64,000 nucleotides of DNA, taken from NCBI RefSeq assembly GCF_024399335.1, contig NZ_CP075339.1, forward strand, positions 1,488,001-1,552,000, written 5' to 3'. A program made the position numbers and the translations under genes. Positions 48,548 to 58,764 of the stretch are shown here, piece by piece. The stretch's first letter is position 1; every line of letters starts with the position of its first letter. The notes under the pieces are model-generated. The model had not been told where the DNA came from and did not search any database. It was given only the letters and a program-made list of their open reading frames with translations. The stretch comes from Leucobacter aridicollis (GTDB lineage: Bacteria; Actinomycetota; Actinomycetes; Actinomycetales; Microbacteriaceae).

Positions 48548-51500
48548 GTGTCGGATTCTGACGGTTTCGTTCATCTCCACGTGCACAGCGAGTACTCGAT
48601 GCTCGACGGTGCTGCGCGCGTGAAGCCACTCATGCAGGCTGTCGCGGACCAGGGAATGCCTGCTGTCGCGATGACCGACCACGGCAACACGTTCGGCGCG
48701 TTCGACTTCTGGAGCTCTGCGAAGGATGCCGGGGTGAAGCCCATCATCGGAATCGAGGCTTACCTCACCCCGGGCACGCATCGTACTGATCGCACGCGGG
48801 TGCGCTGGGGTGACGGTGGCGGCGATGACGTCTCTGGTGGCGGCGCGTACACCCACATGACAATGCTCTCCGAGACGACTGAGGGCATGCACAACCTGTT
48901 CAGGCTATCGAGCTATTCGTCGCTCGAGGGATATTACTTCAAGCCCCGTATGGACAGGGAGCTCCTGCAGACGTACTCCAAGGGGCTTATCGCGACGACT
49001 GGGTGCCCCTCGGGCGAGATCCATACTCGTCTGCGCCTCGGGCAGTACAACGAGGCGCGCCAGGCGGCAGCCGAGTTCCAAGACATCTTCGGCAAAGACA
49101 ACTTCTTCTGCGAGATCATGGATCACGGGCTTGAGATCGAGCGCCGGGTGCAGAAGGATCTGCTCGCGATCGCTCGCGATCTCGGCATTCCCCTGCTCGC
49201 GACGAACGACCTGCACTACGTCCATGAGAAGGACGCTGAGGCGCACTCGGCGCTGCTGTGCGTGCAGTCGGGGTCGCGACTTGACGACCCGAACCGGTTC
49301 CAGTTCAGCGGCTCAGGCTACTACCTGAAGAGCGCGGCCGAAATGCGGCACATCTTCCGCGAGCTGCCCGAGGCCTGTGACAACACCCTGCGCATCGCTG
49401 AGCGCTGCGAGGTTGAGTTCAACACCTCGGCCAACTACATGCCGCGATACCCGGTGCCCGACGGGGAGAGCGAGGACAGCTGGTTCGTCAAGGAGGTCGA
49501 GAAGGGCCTCCACTACCGCTACCCGAGCGGCATCCCGGATGCGGTTCGAAAGCAAGCCGAGTACGAGATCGGCGTCATCATTCAGATGGGCTTCCCCGGA
49601 TACTTCCTCGTCGTCGCCGACTTCATCAACTGGGCGAAGGAGAACGGGATTCGGGTGGGCCCCGGCCGTGGCTCGGGCGCTGGCTCAATGGTCGCGTACG
49701 CGATGAGGATCACCGACCTCGACCCGCTGCAGCACGGCCTCATCTTCGAGCGCTTTCTCAACCCAGATCGCGTCTCCATGCCCGACTTCGACGTTGACTT
49801 CGATGATCGTCGCCGCGGCGAGGTCATCAAGTACGTGACCGAGAAATACGGTGACGAGCGCGTCGCGCAGATTGTGACCTACGGAACGATCAAGTCGAAG
49901 CAGGCGCTGAAGGACGCCTCGCGCGTGCTCGGTTTCCCGTTTGGCATGGGCGAGAAGCTCACCAAGGCGATGCCGCCGGCAGTCATGGCGAAGGATATCC
50001 CGCTTTCTGGCATTACCGATTCGGAGCACCCTCGGTACAAGGAGGCCGCCGAGTTCCGCGCCGTGCTGCAGGAAGACCCCGATGCCAAGCGCGTCTACGA
50101 GACCGCGCTTGGTCTCGAGGGGTTGAAGCGGCAGTGGGGCGTGCACGCAGCTGGAGTGATCATGTCGAGCGATCCGCTCATCGACATTATTCCGCTGCAA
50201 AAGCGTGAGCAAGACGGTCAGATTGTTACGCAGTTCGACTACCCGACGTGTGAGGGCCTCGGCCTCATCAAGATGGACTTTCTGGGGCTTCGAAATCTCA
50301 CGATCATCTCCGACGCGCTTGAGAACGTCAGGCTGAACCGTGGGGTCGAGCTCGACCTTGAGCGCCTCGAGCTCGACGACGCGCCCTCGTACGAACTGCT
50401 TGCGCGCGGCGACACGCTGGGCGTCTTCCAGCTCGATGGCGGCCCCATGCGCGGCCTGCTTCGCCTGATGAAGCCTGACAACTTCGAAGACATTTCGGCC
50501 GTGCTCGCACTCTACCGGCCCGGCCCGATGGGCGCCGACTCGCACACGAACTACGCACTCAGAAAGAACGGGCTGCAGCCAATCACCCCGATCCACCCTG
50601 AGCTCGAGGAACCGTTGAAAGACGTGCTTGACACGACATTCGGCCTCATCATCTACCAGGAGCAGGTGATGTCGATCGCGCAGAAGGTGGCGGGCTTCTC
50701 CCTGGGCCAGGCAGATATTCTGCGGCGGGCGATGGGCAAGAAGAAGAAGTCTGAGCTCGACAAGCAGTATGAGGGCTTCGCTGCCGGCATGCACGAGCGT
50801 GGCTTTAGCGACGCCGCGGTGAAGGCGTTGTGGGACATCCTGCTGCCGTTCTCGGATTACGCGTTCAACAAGGCTCACTCTGCAGCATACGGTGTGGTGA
50901 GCTACTGGACCGCTTACCTGAAAGCGCACTACCCGGCCGAGTACATGGCAGCGCTGCTGACGAGCGTTGGCGATTCAAAGGACAAGCTCGCGATCTACCT
51001 CAACGAGTGCCGCAGGATGGGCATCAACGTGCTTCCGCCAGCTGTGAATGAGTCGTTCGCGAACTTCTCGGCCGTCGGCGACGACATCAGGTTTGGACTG
51101 GGAGCAATTCGCAACGTCGGCACGAACGTCGTCGAAGCCGTCCGGGAGGCGCGCGAGAAGAAGGGCAACTTCGAGTCGTTCCACGACTACCTCAAGAAAG
51201 TCGCGCTGCCCGCGCTGAACAAGCGCACGATCGAGTCTCTCATCAAGGCTGGCGCGTTCGATGGACTCGGCGGTACGCGTCGCGCGCTCCTCGAGATTCA
51301 CGAGGGCGCGGTTGAAGGCGCGGTGAAGGAGAAGCGGGCCGAGGAGAACGGTGACGTCGGGTTCGACTTTGACAGCCTCTTCGCGGAGGCCGCCGAGGCC
51401 ACCGGGGCGGGCTCGGAGACGGTGTCGCTCGTTCCCGAACGGCCGGAGTGGAACAAGAAGGACAAACTCGCGTTCGAGCGTGAGATGCTTGGCCTGTACG

Positions 51501-52099
51501 TGTCTGACCACCCGCTTCGCGGCCTCGAGACGACGCTCGCGAAAGAGGCGTCGGCGACTGTCGAGCAGGTGACGAATCCTGATGCGAACTTTGATGGCGA
51601 GACCGTCGTGCTTGCTGGGCTCCTCACGAGCGTGCAGCACCGCACAGCGAAGTCGGGAAACCTCTACGGCATGGCGACTATCGAGGACTTCACGGGTGAA
51701 ATCCAGGCGCTCTTCATGGGCAAGTCGTACCAGGAGTTCGGGCCGATGCTGCAGCCAGACTCGATTGTCGCGCTCAGGGGCAAACTCAACGCGCGAGATG
51801 ATGGAATGTCGATGCACGCGTATGGCGTGCGCGGAATTGACGCGTCGGTCCAAGACGAGGCAGGGACGCTTGCGCTCACGTTGACGGAGGCGCGGGCGAC
51901 CGAGCCGCTGATGGAAGAACTTCAGTCGACGCTGAAGCGGCATCCTGGCGATTCAGAGATTAGGCTAAACCTCATCACGCCACACGCTGTGCGCGTGTTT
52001 GAACTCCGAGAACGGGTGAGAATCTCTTCCGACCTGTTCGGTGAGCTCAAGGGGTTGCTGGGGCCGCGCTGTCTCATGGACGTAGAGGAGCTTGTGTAG
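48548..52099 (+). CDS. dnaE: DNA polymerase III alpha subunit
   Basis: 1183 residues. Replicative polymerase, DnaE1 type by length and by the N-terminal PHP domain ([14 protein letters not shown]). Catalytic aspartates in [12 protein letters not shown] and the later [21 protein letters not shown] region, then [24 protein letters not shown], an OB-fold segment ([29 protein letters not shown]) and a C-terminal clamp/tau region. GTG start 7 nt after GAAAGGGG. A TACCCT -10 at 48515-48520 lies in the 129-nt gap after rluD. Overlaps nadE. Confidence 0.97.
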   Translation: MSDSDGFVHLHVHSEYSMLDGAARVKPLMQAVADQGMPAVAMTDHGNTFGAFDFWSSAKDAGVKPIIGIEAYLTPGTHRTDRTRVRWGDGGGDDVSGGGAYTHMTMLSETTEGMHNLFRLSSYSSLEGYYFKPRMDRELLQTYSKGLIATTGCPSGEIHTRLRLGQYNEARQAAAEFQDIFGKDNFFCEIMDHGLEIERRVQKDLLAIARDLGIPLLATNDLHYVHEKDAEAHSALLCVQSGSRLDDPNRFQFSGSGYYLKSAAEMRHIFRELPEACDNTLRIAERCEVEFNTSANYMPRYPVPDGESEDSWFVKEVEKGLHYRYPSGIPDAVRKQAEYEIGVIIQMGFPGYFLVVADFINWAKENGIRVGPGRGSGAGSMVAYAMRITDLDPLQHGLIFERFLNPDRVSMPDFDVDFDDRRRGEVIKYVTEKYGDERVAQIVTYGTIKSKQALKDASRVLGFPFGMGEKLTKAMPPAVMAKDIPLSGITDSEHPRYKEAAEFRAVLQEDPDAKRVYETALGLEGLKRQWGVHAAGVIMSSDPLIDIIPLQKREQDGQIVTQFDYPTCEGLGLIKMDFLGLRNLTIISDALENVRLNRGVELDLERLELDDAPSYELLARGDTLGVFQLDGGPMRGLLRLMKPDNFEDISAVLALYRPGPMGADSHTNYALRKNGLQPITPIHPELEEPLKDVLDTTFGLIIYQEQVMSIAQKVAGFSLGQADILRRAMGKKKKSELDKQYEGFAAGMHERGFSDAAVKALWDILLPFSDYAFNKAHSAAYGVVSYWTAYLKAHYPAEYMAALLTSVGDSKDKLAIYLNECRRMGINVLPPAVNESFANFSAVGDDIRFGLGAIRNVGTNVVEAVREAREKKGNFESFHDYLKKVALPALNKRTIESLIKAGAFDGLGGTRRALLEIHEGAVEGAVKEKRAEENGDVGFDFDSLFAEAAEATGAGSETVSLVPERPEWNKKDKLAFEREMLGLYVSDHPLRGLETTLAKEASATVEQVTNPDANFDGETVVLAGLLTSVQHRTAKSGNLYGMATIEDFTGEIQALFMGKSYQEFGPMLQPDSIVALRGKLNARDDGMSMHAYGVRGIDASVQDEAGTLALTLTEARATEPLMEELQSTLKRHPGDSEIRLNLITPHAVRVFELRERVRISSDLFGELKGLLGPRCLMDVEELV

Positions 52100-52941
52100 T
52101 GAACGAACTACAACACCGGATCATTCGCGAGCTCGGCTCGCTGCCCGAGATCGATGTCGCGGGTGAGATCGAGCGGCGGATCGCGTTTCTCGCGGACTAT
52201 GCCGCGGCGATCCCCGGCGTCCGCGGGTTCGTGCTTGGTATCTCCGGGGGGCAGGACTCGTCGCTTGCTGGCAGGCTCGCACAGCTCGCTGTCGAGCGCC
52301 TTCGCGACGCTGGGTCGCCAGCCGAGTTTTGGGCGATGCGTCTCCCGTATGGTGTGCAGCACGACGAGGAAGACGCGCAGCTCGCGCTTTCATTTATTCG
52401 GCCCGACCACGCCGTCACAGTGAACATCGCCGACTCGGTTGACGGCATGGTGTCGGCGCTGACGGCAGCGACGGGCGAACCCGTAAGCGATTTCAACAAG
52501 GGAAACGTGAAGGCCAGGGCCCGGATGGTCGCACAGTACGGCCTCGCTGGCGACCGCGGGCTCATCGTGATTGGTTCGGATCATGCAGCAGAGGCGATTA
52601 CTGGGTTCTTCACGAAGTTTGGTGACGGTGCCGCCGACGTGATTCCGTTGCAGGGTCTCACGAAGAGCCAGGGCGCAGAGATGCTGCGCGCCCTCGACGC
52701 GCCTTCCCGGCTGTGGGAGAAGGTGCCGACGGCTGACTTGCTCGACGGCAAGCCCGGCGAGACCGATGAGTCGAGTCTTGGCGTCACCTACCCCGAAATC
52801 GACGCGTACCTGCGGGGTGAAGAGGTGTCTGACGAAGCGCGCGCGAACCTCGAACGTCGGTTCCTCGCGACTGACCACAAGCGGCGAGTGCCGGTTGGAC
52901 CAAACGACGCATGGTGGCGCGGTGAAGGAGAACTCGCATGA
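52099..52941 (+). CDS. nadE: NH3-dependent NAD+ synthetase
   Basis: 280 residues. ATP-pyrophosphatase that amidates deamido-NAD. P loop SGGQDSS (49-55), [41 protein letters not shown] and the C-terminal [16 protein letters not shown]. No glutaminase domain, so the ammonia-dependent type. GTG start overlapping the dnaE stop (TAGTG), indicating coupling to dnaE. Confidence 0.96.
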   Translation: MNELQHRIIRELGSLPEIDVAGEIERRIAFLADYAAAIPGVRGFVLGISGGQDSSLAGRLAQLAVERLRDAGSPAEFWAMRLPYGVQHDEEDAQLALSFIRPDHAVTVNIADSVDGMVSALTAATGEPVSDFNKGNVKARARMVAQYGLAGDRGLIVIGSDHAAEAITGFFTKFGDGAADVIPLQGLTKSQGAEMLRALDAPSRLWEKVPTADLLDGKPGETDESSLGVTYPEIDAYLRGEEVSDEARANLERRFLATDHKRRVPVGPNDAWWRGEGELA

Positions 52942-53462
52942 CAACGACCTATGTGCTGGGTGGCGGTTGCTACTGGTGCCTTGACGCTGCCTACCGGGCC
53001 CTGCGCGGCGTGAGCGCCGTACGCTCCGGGTTCGCTGGCGGCGAGACTCCGAGCCCGACGTATGAGGCTGTGTGCACTGGGCGCACCGGGCACGCAGAGG
53101 TCGTCGAGGTTGAGTTCGATGAAAACGTATTGCCGCCGAGCGTTGTGCTCGATGCGTTCTTCACGATGCACGACCCGAGGCAGCTCAACCGTCAGGGCAA
53201 CGACGTCGGCACGCAGTATCGCTCGGCTATGTTCTACGCTGACGACGCGCAGCGCGAGCAGTTTGAGGCCGCGCGCGAACGTGCAAACGAGGCGTGGGGC
53301 GGGGGAGTCGTCACCGAGATTGCTCCCCTGGACGCCGTGTACCCAGGGCCTGAAGAGCACCAGGACTTCTTCGCGAAGAACCCGACTCAGGGCTACTGCC
53401 TCGCGGTAGCCGTGCCGAAGGTGAACAAGATTCGCGCGGGCTTCGCTGAGTACCTCGTCTAG
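52938..53462 (+). CDS. msrA: Peptide methionine sulfoxide reductase MsrA
   Basis: 174 residues. Reduces methionine S-sulfoxide in proteins. Active site GGCYWCLD (catalytic C11), followed by [24 protein letters not shown] and EEHQDF. The acid residue after the catalytic motif is Asp where many MsrA have Glu. A C-terminal Cys in GYC may be the recycling residue. ATGA overlap with nadE. This is the last gene of the dnaE unit. Confidence 0.95.
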   Translation: MTTTYVLGGGCYWCLDAAYRALRGVSAVRSGFAGGETPSPTYEAVCTGRTGHAEVVEVEFDENVLPPSVVLDAFFTMHDPRQLNRQGNDVGTQYRSAMFYADDAQREQFEAARERANEAWGGGVVTEIAPLDAVYPGPEEHQDFFAKNPTQGYCLAVAVPKVNKIRAGFAEYLV

Positions 53463-53468
53463 CCGCTG

Positions 53469-54260
53469 ATGACAGAGAATGGAGCCGCTCGCACTGAGGC
53501 GACGGCGGCTGGCGCGCCAGTTCAGAATGGAATCATGCAGCAGGGCGCACTCGCGCTGCGCCCAGTTGCCTTCGCGTTCAGGGCCGTCTCGTTGGTGCTC
53601 ATCGCGGTTGGAATCGTGCGGATCACAGGCATTTTCGGACCTGACCCGAGCCTGTCAGCGTTCACGTTTTACACGGTGCTCAGCAACGTGCTCTGCTTGG
53701 GCTGGATGCTCGTGCTCGTCGTTGCGACGAGCCGAGACCTGGTACTGCGCGGCCCGCACGGAGTCTCGTCGCCGTCCGCCTCCTGGAGCGCCGCGATCAT
53801 GATGGCGATCACCATCACGATGCTCGTCTACCTTGTCGTGCTCGTTCCGACCTCGTTTGTGCAGGGCAGCGATTACGTCCCGTTCTCGCTGACTGACAAC
53901 CTGATTCACATCGTCACGCCGTGCCTGTTGATCGTCGACTGGCTGCTCTTTGTGCCGAAGGGTGCGCTGCGCCGCGCCGATCCTGTGCGATGGCTCGGGT
54001 TTCCACTCGTGTACCTCGTGTTCGCCTTCATTTACGGTGGCCTCGGGGGAGAGTTTTCGCCCGGCCAACGGTACCCGTACCCGTTCTTGAACGTTGAGGC
54101 ACACGGGGTCGGCGGCGTCGCGCTGTGGGTCGTCGGTCTCGGCATTGCGCTTACTGCCGTCGGCTACCTCTACTTCTGGCTTGACAGGGCACTCGCTGGC
54201 CGCGTGCGGAACTCTGATGCCTCACGCCGAAGCGAGCTGGGGAGTGAATCCGTCGGATGA
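53469..54260 (+). CDS. Pr6Pr family integral membrane protein
   Basis: 263 residues with about six hydrophobic segments. FTFYTVLSNVLCLGWML, DNLIHIVTPCLLIVDWLLF and LVYLVFAFIYG are features of the actinobacterial Pr6Pr (FAR-17a/AIG1-like) family. Function unknown. The first ~25 residues may be absent if translation starts at the ATG at 53535 (MQQGALALRP). Its 3' end overlaps the convergent ssb gene by 39 nt. Confidence 0.8.
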   Translation: MTENGAARTEATAAGAPVQNGIMQQGALALRPVAFAFRAVSLVLIAVGIVRITGIFGPDPSLSAFTFYTVLSNVLCLGWMLVLVVATSRDLVLRGPHGVSSPSASWSAAIMMAITITMLVYLVVLVPTSFVQGSDYVPFSLTDNLIHIVTPCLLIVDWLLFVPKGALRRADPVRWLGFPLVYLVFAFIYGGLGGEFSPGQRYPYPFLNVEAHGVGGVALWVVGLGIALTAVGYLYFWLDRALAGRVRNSDASRRSELGSESVG

Positions 54261-54761
54261 CCTGGCGACGTCTGGCGACCCGGCGTCGTCAGAGCCACCG
54301 CGGTCGGCGTCCACACGCGAGCGTTCTGGGGGAGTCGGGTCAGCGCTCGCCTCGCGGGAATCCTCAGTTGGCGTCGCCGCGGGTGTCTGATTGGCGCCCT
54401 CGACGCCGTTTGCTTTGAGGAATCCAGAGACCCCGAACCGCACGTCGTGCCCGACTCCCTCGGCGTCGACCTCGACTGCCGTGCCCCGCTTGCCCTCGTT
54501 CTCCCAGTCGCGCAGTCTGAGCCTGCCCGCGACGACAATCCGGTCGCCTTTCTTGAACGATTGTTTCGCGTGGCGCGCGAGTCCGCGGAAGGTGTTGATC
54601 GTGAACCAGTTTGTTTCACCATCTGACCACTCTTTCGTTTCCGCGTCGAACCTCCTGTCAGAGCTTGCGAGGCGAAACGTGCAGAACTCCGCCCCGCCGG
54701 CGGGCGTGAAGAGCTTCGGTTCTGTCGCGATCTGTCCGATGATGCTGATGTGCTGGGCCAT
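54222..54761 (-). CDS. ssb: Single-stranded DNA-binding protein, second type
   Basis: 179 residues. OB-fold at about 1-115 (ISIIGQIATEPKLFTPAGGAEFCTFRLASSDRRF, NWFTINTFRGLARHAKQSFKKGDRIVVAGRLRLRDWENEGKRGTAVEVDAEGVGHDV). The C-terminal ~60 residues are polar, and the protein ends DGFTPQLASA, lacking the acidic DDDIPF-type tip used by housekeeping SSB to recruit partners. Probably an accessory SsbB-like protein, with the main ssb (next to rpsF) outside the window. AAAGGAG precedes the ATG. Confidence 0.85.
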   Translation of the reverse strand: MAQHISIIGQIATEPKLFTPAGGAEFCTFRLASSDRRFDAETKEWSDGETNWFTINTFRGLARHAKQSFKKGDRIVVAGRLRLRDWENEGKRGTAVEVDAEGVGHDVRFGVSGFLKANGVEGANQTPAATPTEDSREASADPTPPERSRVDADRGGSDDAGSPDVARSSDGFTPQLASA

Positions 54762-54982
54762 GATGGCTCCTTTTCTCTCACTGCTGGTGTCGGTGGGCGA
54801 CGCCTCCGTCAGGCGTCGGTTGCGTCCGGGTGTCGCGGACGGGTGTTTCTAGCCTGGCGCTCGGTGACACGGCCCTCGACCAAGTACGTCGGCCTGTGGA
54901 CAATCAACCGGGTTAACGACGAATCGGGCACCTGTGGGCGAAGCTCACAGCATTGCTGAGGCTCACACCCTGCGGCGCCCCG

Positions 54983-54988
54983 TAGACT
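54983..54988 (+). promoter_or_regulatory. -10 element of the lipoprotein gene, leaderless spacing
   Basis: TAGACT ends 6 nt before the ATG at 54995, with no ribosome site between. The 230 nt between ssb and this gene show nothing else recognisable. Confidence 0.55.
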
Positions 54989-54994
54989 TGGCGC

Positions 54995-55477
54995 ATGGTT
55001 GTGAAACGAGCTCGTCGCGCTGCGGCAACTGTTTTGGGCGCTGCGGCGCTCATGCTTGCCCTCAGCTCGTGCTCATTGCTCGAAGGTCCGACGCCCGTGA
55101 CGCCCGAGCGTCCGCCTGTCGAGGTGCCCGCTGAGCCCGCTGTGTTTGTCCCGGGGGGTTCCTCCGAGGAGAACCTGCCGTTCTTCAGCCAGGTGCTCCG
55201 CGAGTATGCGGCAGGCGAGCAGGCCGTGCAGGGGCAGCCAATCGTGGACGCTCTTGCGGCCGGTGGTTTTGAGAAGCAAACGATGCAGGTCTCGTTTGAC
55301 GCGTCCAAGACGGGCCTCGCAGCCGACAGCATCTACGTCTCGGTTCGCACAGGCGAGACCTGCCTGATCGGGCAGATCTCCGCGGAGGAACGCGACGCCA
55401 CGGCGGAGGTCGTCGACGCTGTTGGGCCAGAAAAGAACGTGTGCCTCATCGGGCAGACGCGTCCGATCGACTGGTAG
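54995..55477 (+). CDS. Predicted lipoprotein of unknown function
   Basis: 160 residues. Signal peptide MVVKRARRAAATVLGAAALMLALSS, with lipobox LSSC (C26), so exported and lipid-anchored after Lgt/LspA processing. A Pro/Glu-rich spacer is followed by a compact domain with two cysteines (in ETCLIGQI and NVCLIGQT), which may form a disulfide. It resembles actinobacterial DUF6993-type proteins; this match is from memory. Leaderless promoter spacing. Confidence 0.75.
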   Translation: MVVKRARRAAATVLGAAALMLALSSCSLLEGPTPVTPERPPVEVPAEPAVFVPGGSSEENLPFFSQVLREYAAGEQAVQGQPIVDALAAGGFEKQTMQVSFDASKTGLAADSIYVSVRTGETCLIGQISAEERDATAEVVDAVGPEKNVCLIGQTRPIDW

Positions 55478-55499
55478 CCGCCGTGCGCGCCACTGGCGA

Positions 55500-56327
55500 C
55501 TATCCGACGTCCCAGAGCAGCCGATAGAAGTCGATTCGATCCTGATCGGGGTCGATGCCGTACCCCTCGTACACGAGGTGATCGAACCCCTGACCGTGGT
55601 TCCAGTCGATACTCCATGCGGCGACCGCAAGATCCGCCCAGCGATCCGCGACGCCGAGTGAGCCGAGATCAACGTGCGCTGCGAAGCGCCCGGTCGAGTC
55701 GAGCAGCGTGTTCGGCGCGCACGCGTCGCCATGGCACACGACGAGTCGATCAGGGTCAGGCGGGTCCAGCAGGATCCTTCTGGCCGTTTCGACAGTGAGA
55801 TCCCGATAGTTGCGATGCCAGTCGCCCGGACTCTCGCCCGAGGCGATGCGCTCCTCGAACCGTGAAACCCGGCCCGCGATGCCCCATTCGAACGGGCACT
55901 CGGCGACGGGGAGAGTGTCGTGCAACACTCGCAGCCCGGCGCCGATCGCCAGAGCGGCGGTCGCTGGCTCCGCGATCCACTGCGGAGCCACTGCCGAGGC
56001 GCCCGGGAGCGCGCGCGTGATGAGCCAGTCTCCATCGCTGTCGGAGCCATGACTCACTACCTCGGGCACAGTGGCACCGCCCGCCAGCGCCCACGCGAGC
56101 CGCGTCGCCTCGTCGGAGAGATTGAGTTCGGGAGTGCCAGCCGGGACCCACTTCACGTAGCTCGCGCCACCGCTACCTGGGGCGCCGTGGTCTCGAAACG
56201 TGAGCCCACCAAGCTCGTTGACCCAGACGGGGACGAGATGACGGCCGCCGGTGAGCTCGCGTACGCGCTCGGGTACAGGGACCGGTCCCGTCGGGATCTC
56301 GGCGACGGGTTCAGGTGCGTCACTCAT
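55500..56327 (-). CDS. Aminoglycoside 3'-phosphotransferase-like kinase
   Basis: 275 residues from the ATG at 56327, which lies 7 nt after a TAGACT -10. APH fold: ATP lysine in ASYVKW (K59), Brenner motif VCHGDACAPNTLLD (HGD 199-201, N206), metal aspartate in HVDLGSLGVADRWADLAVAAWSI. The GxLGVADRxxDLA block is especially close to APH(3') enzymes, which phosphorylate kanamycin-type drugs. It may be an intrinsic chromosomal enzyme with drug or metabolite substrates. No mobile element flanks it and its base use looks like its neighbours. Confidence 0.82.
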   Translation of the reverse strand: MSDAPEPVAEIPTGPVPVPERVRELTGGRHLVPVWVNELGGLTFRDHGAPGSGGASYVKWVPAGTPELNLSDEATRLAWALAGGATVPEVVSHGSDSDGDWLITRALPGASAVAPQWIAEPATAALAIGAGLRVLHDTLPVAECPFEWGIAGRVSRFEERIASGESPGDWHRNYRDLTVETARRILLDPPDPDRLVVCHGDACAPNTLLDSTGRFAAHVDLGSLGVADRWADLAVAAWSIDWNHGQGFDHLVYEGYGIDPDQDRIDFYRLLWDVG

Positions 56328-56334
56328 ACACACG

Positions 56335-56340
56335 AGTCTA
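56335..56340 (-). promoter_or_regulatory. -10 element of the APH-like gene, leaderless spacing
   Basis: TAGACT on the minus strand, then 7 nt, then ATG (56327). Confidence 0.5.
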
Positions 56341-56470
56341 CGGAGCGGGCATCGTTGCCGTCCGGTCGCATGAACCTGAGTCGCCGCGTGCCGAGAACGG
56401 GTAGAGTAGTCCGCGATAGATTCCACCTCGTGAAGCAGGGAGTTCGGAGCGCACGCGCTTTTGAAAATAT

Positions 56471-58150
56471 ATGGCTGAATACATCTACCAAATGGTTCGC
56501 GCCCGCAAGGCAGTCGGCGAGAAGCTGATTCTTGATGACGTGACGATGTCGTTCCTTCCGGGCGCCAAGATCGGCATGGTCGGCCCGAACGGCGCCGGTA
56601 AGTCGACGATCCTGAAAATCATGGCGGGCCTCGATACCCCGTCCAACGGCGACGCCGCGCTGACCCCCGGCTACACCGTCGGCATCCTCATGCAGGAGCC
56701 CGAGCTCGACGAGACCAAGACGGTCCTCGAGAACATCGAGAGCGGTATCGCGATCAAGGGCAAGCTCGACCGGTTCAACGAGATCTCGGCACTCATGGCC
56801 GAGCCCGACGCTGACTTCGACGCGCTGCTCGCCGAGATGGGCACGCTGCAGGAAGAGATCGACGCCGCAGACGGCTGGGATCTCGATAACCAGCTCGCGC
56901 AGGCGATGGATGCGTTGCGCACCCCGCCAGGCGACGCCGAGATTGGCCCGCTTTCTGGCGGTGAGAAGCGCCGTGTTGCGCTCACCAAGCTGCTGCTCCA
57001 GAAGCCCGACCTGCTGCTCCTCGACGAGCCGACCAACCACCTTGACGCCGAGAGCGTGCTGTGGCTTGAGCAGCACCTGCAGAAGTACCCGGGAGCGGTC
57101 ATCGCGATCACCCACGATAGGTACTTCCTCGACAATGTCGCGGAGTGGATCGCCGAGGTAGACCGCGGCCGCCTCATCGGGTACGAGGGCAACTACTCGA
57201 CCTACCTGGAGAAGAAGCACGAGCGCCTCGAGGTCCAGGGAAAGAAGGATCAGAAGCTCGCGAAGCGCCTGAAGGATGAGCTCGAGTGGGTCCGCTCGAA
57301 CACGAAGGGCCGCCAGGCGAAGTCGAAGGCGCGTCTCGCGCGCTACGAAGAGATGGCGAACGAGGCCGAGCGTACCAAGAAGCTCGACTTCGAGGAGATC
57401 CAGATTCCCGCAGGCCCGCGCCTCGGCAACCTCGTTATCGAGGCAAAGGACCTCAAGAAGTCGTTCGGCGATCGCACGCTCATCGACGGCCTCTCGTTTA
57501 GCCTGCCCCCGAACGGCATCGTCGGTGTCATCGGCCCGAACGGCGTCGGCAAGACGACCCTGTTCAAGACGATCGTCGGCTTGGAGCCGCTCGATGGCGG
57601 CGAACTGCGCATCGGCGAGACTGTGAAGATCAGCTATGTTGACCAGAACCGCGCAAACATCGACGCAGACAAGACGCTCTGGGAGGTCGTGAGCGAGGGC
57701 CTCGACATCATCACCGTCGGCAAGACTGAGATCCCGTCGCGCGCGTATGTGTCGAAGTTCGGGTTCAAGGGACCGGATCAGCAGAAGAAGGCCGGCGTGC
57801 TGTCGGGCGGAGAGCGCAACCGGCTGAACCTCGCGCTCACGCTGAAGCAGGGCGGCAACCTCCTGCTCCTCGATGAGCCGACGAACGACCTTGACGTCGA
57901 GACGCTGCAGTCGCTCGAAAACGCGCTGCTCGAGTTCCCAGGCTGCGCCGTCGTCATCACCCACGATCGCTGGTTCCTCGACCGCATCGCGACGCACATT
58001 CTCGCGTACGAGGGCACCGACGAGAACCCGGCTGACTGGCACTGGTTCGAGGGGAACTTCGAAGCCTACGAGGCGAACAAGATCGAGCGCCTTGGTGCGG
58101 ACGCTGCGAAGCCGTCGCGTAGCCATTACCGCAAGCTCACCCGCGATTAG
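56471..58150 (+). CDS. ettA: Energy-dependent translational throttle protein EttA (ABC-F)
   Basis: 559 residues. Two ABC domains without membrane segments: Walker A GPNGAGKSTI and GPNGVGKTTL, signatures LSGGEKRRVAL and LSGGERNRLNL, Walker B LLLLDEPTNHLD and LLLLDEPTNDLD, with the arm and linker (YLEKKHERLEVQGKKDQKLAKRL) between them. ABC-F ATPase acting at the ribosomal E site. The long reverse-strand frame opposite it is a GC-rich shadow. Confidence 0.96.
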   Translation: MAEYIYQMVRARKAVGEKLILDDVTMSFLPGAKIGMVGPNGAGKSTILKIMAGLDTPSNGDAALTPGYTVGILMQEPELDETKTVLENIESGIAIKGKLDRFNEISALMAEPDADFDALLAEMGTLQEEIDAADGWDLDNQLAQAMDALRTPPGDAEIGPLSGGEKRRVALTKLLLQKPDLLLLDEPTNHLDAESVLWLEQHLQKYPGAVIAITHDRYFLDNVAEWIAEVDRGRLIGYEGNYSTYLEKKHERLEVQGKKDQKLAKRLKDELEWVRSNTKGRQAKSKARLARYEEMANEAERTKKLDFEEIQIPAGPRLGNLVIEAKDLKKSFGDRTLIDGLSFSLPPNGIVGVIGPNGVGKTTLFKTIVGLEPLDGGELRIGETVKISYVDQNRANIDADKTLWEVVSEGLDIITVGKTEIPSRAYVSKFGFKGPDQQKKAGVLSGGERNRLNLALTLKQGGNLLLLDEPTNDLDVETLQSLENALLEFPGCAVVITHDRWFLDRIATHILAYEGTDENPADWHWFEGNFEAYEANKIERLGADAAKPSRSHYRKLTRD

Positions 58151-58158
58151 CGAATGAT

Positions 58159-58191
58159 CGAGTGCCCGCAGGCGTGTCCTGCGGGCACTCG
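58159..58191 (+). terminator. Terminator after ettA
   Basis: 14-bp perfect stem CGAGTGCCCGCAGG (58159-58172) with CCTGCGGGCACTCG (58178-58191), followed by TATTTTGTC. Confidence 0.9.
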
Positions 58192-58230
58192 TATTTTGTC
58201 ACCCAGAGGTTTCCGCGAAAGGATCGCACA

Positions 58231-58698
58231 ATGGCCCGAGCCCACGTCACCCTGCAGCTTCGCTGGGGCGATCAAGACGCCTATGGGCACATCAACAACG
58301 TCGTGTTTGCCCGACTGCTTGAAGAGGCGCGCGTGCGCGTGCTGTGGCTCGGCGCGGCGACCGAACCCACCGGGCTTGAGGAGCATTTCCAGTCGAATAT
58401 CGCAGGCGGGCCGAAGATGCTCGTTGCGAGCCAGTCGATCGAGTTTCTCAGCGTGCTCGAGTACTCGGAGCAGCCAGTCACTGTCGAGCTTTGGGTCGGC
58501 AAACTTGGTGGTTCGCACCTCGAGATCCATTGTGAGATTGTCGACGGAGCTGCGGCTGAGCGCTCAGTCGTCGCGCGCGCGATCACCGTCGCGGTGATGG
58601 TCGACGGCGAGACGCTGAGGCCGGCACGTCTGAGCGCCGAGGGCCGCACGGCCGTCCGAGAATGGATGGACGAGCCGCTCATGCTCGGGCGTGGCTAA
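58231..58698 (+). CDS. Acyl-CoA thioesterase, hotdog fold (4-HBT/YbgC-like)
   Basis: 155 residues from the ATG at 58231 (GAAAGGA 8 nt upstream); in-frame sequence before this crosses the ettA terminator. RWGDQDAYGHINNVVFARLLEEAR carries the catalytic Asp and the helix of the 4-hydroxybenzoyl-CoA thioesterase group. Hydrolyses an acyl-CoA; chain length unknown. Neighbour of another thioesterase gene on the other strand. Confidence 0.88.
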   Translation: MARAHVTLQLRWGDQDAYGHINNVVFARLLEEARVRVLWLGAATEPTGLEEHFQSNIAGGPKMLVASQSIEFLSVLEYSEQPVTVELWVGKLGGSHLEIHCEIVDGAAAERSVVARAITVAVMVDGETLRPARLSAEGRTAVREWMDEPLMLGRG

Positions 58699-58764
58699 CG
58701 GAACATCGCTCGCGGACAACCGCTCCCAGGCCGTGGCTTGGGAAGCGTCGGTCGCGGGCCGTGG

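Noticed and set aside
56324..58126. 600-codon reverse-strand frame opposite ettA
   Set aside because: Shadow of ettA. Leu/Arg/Val-rich antisense translation without motifs.
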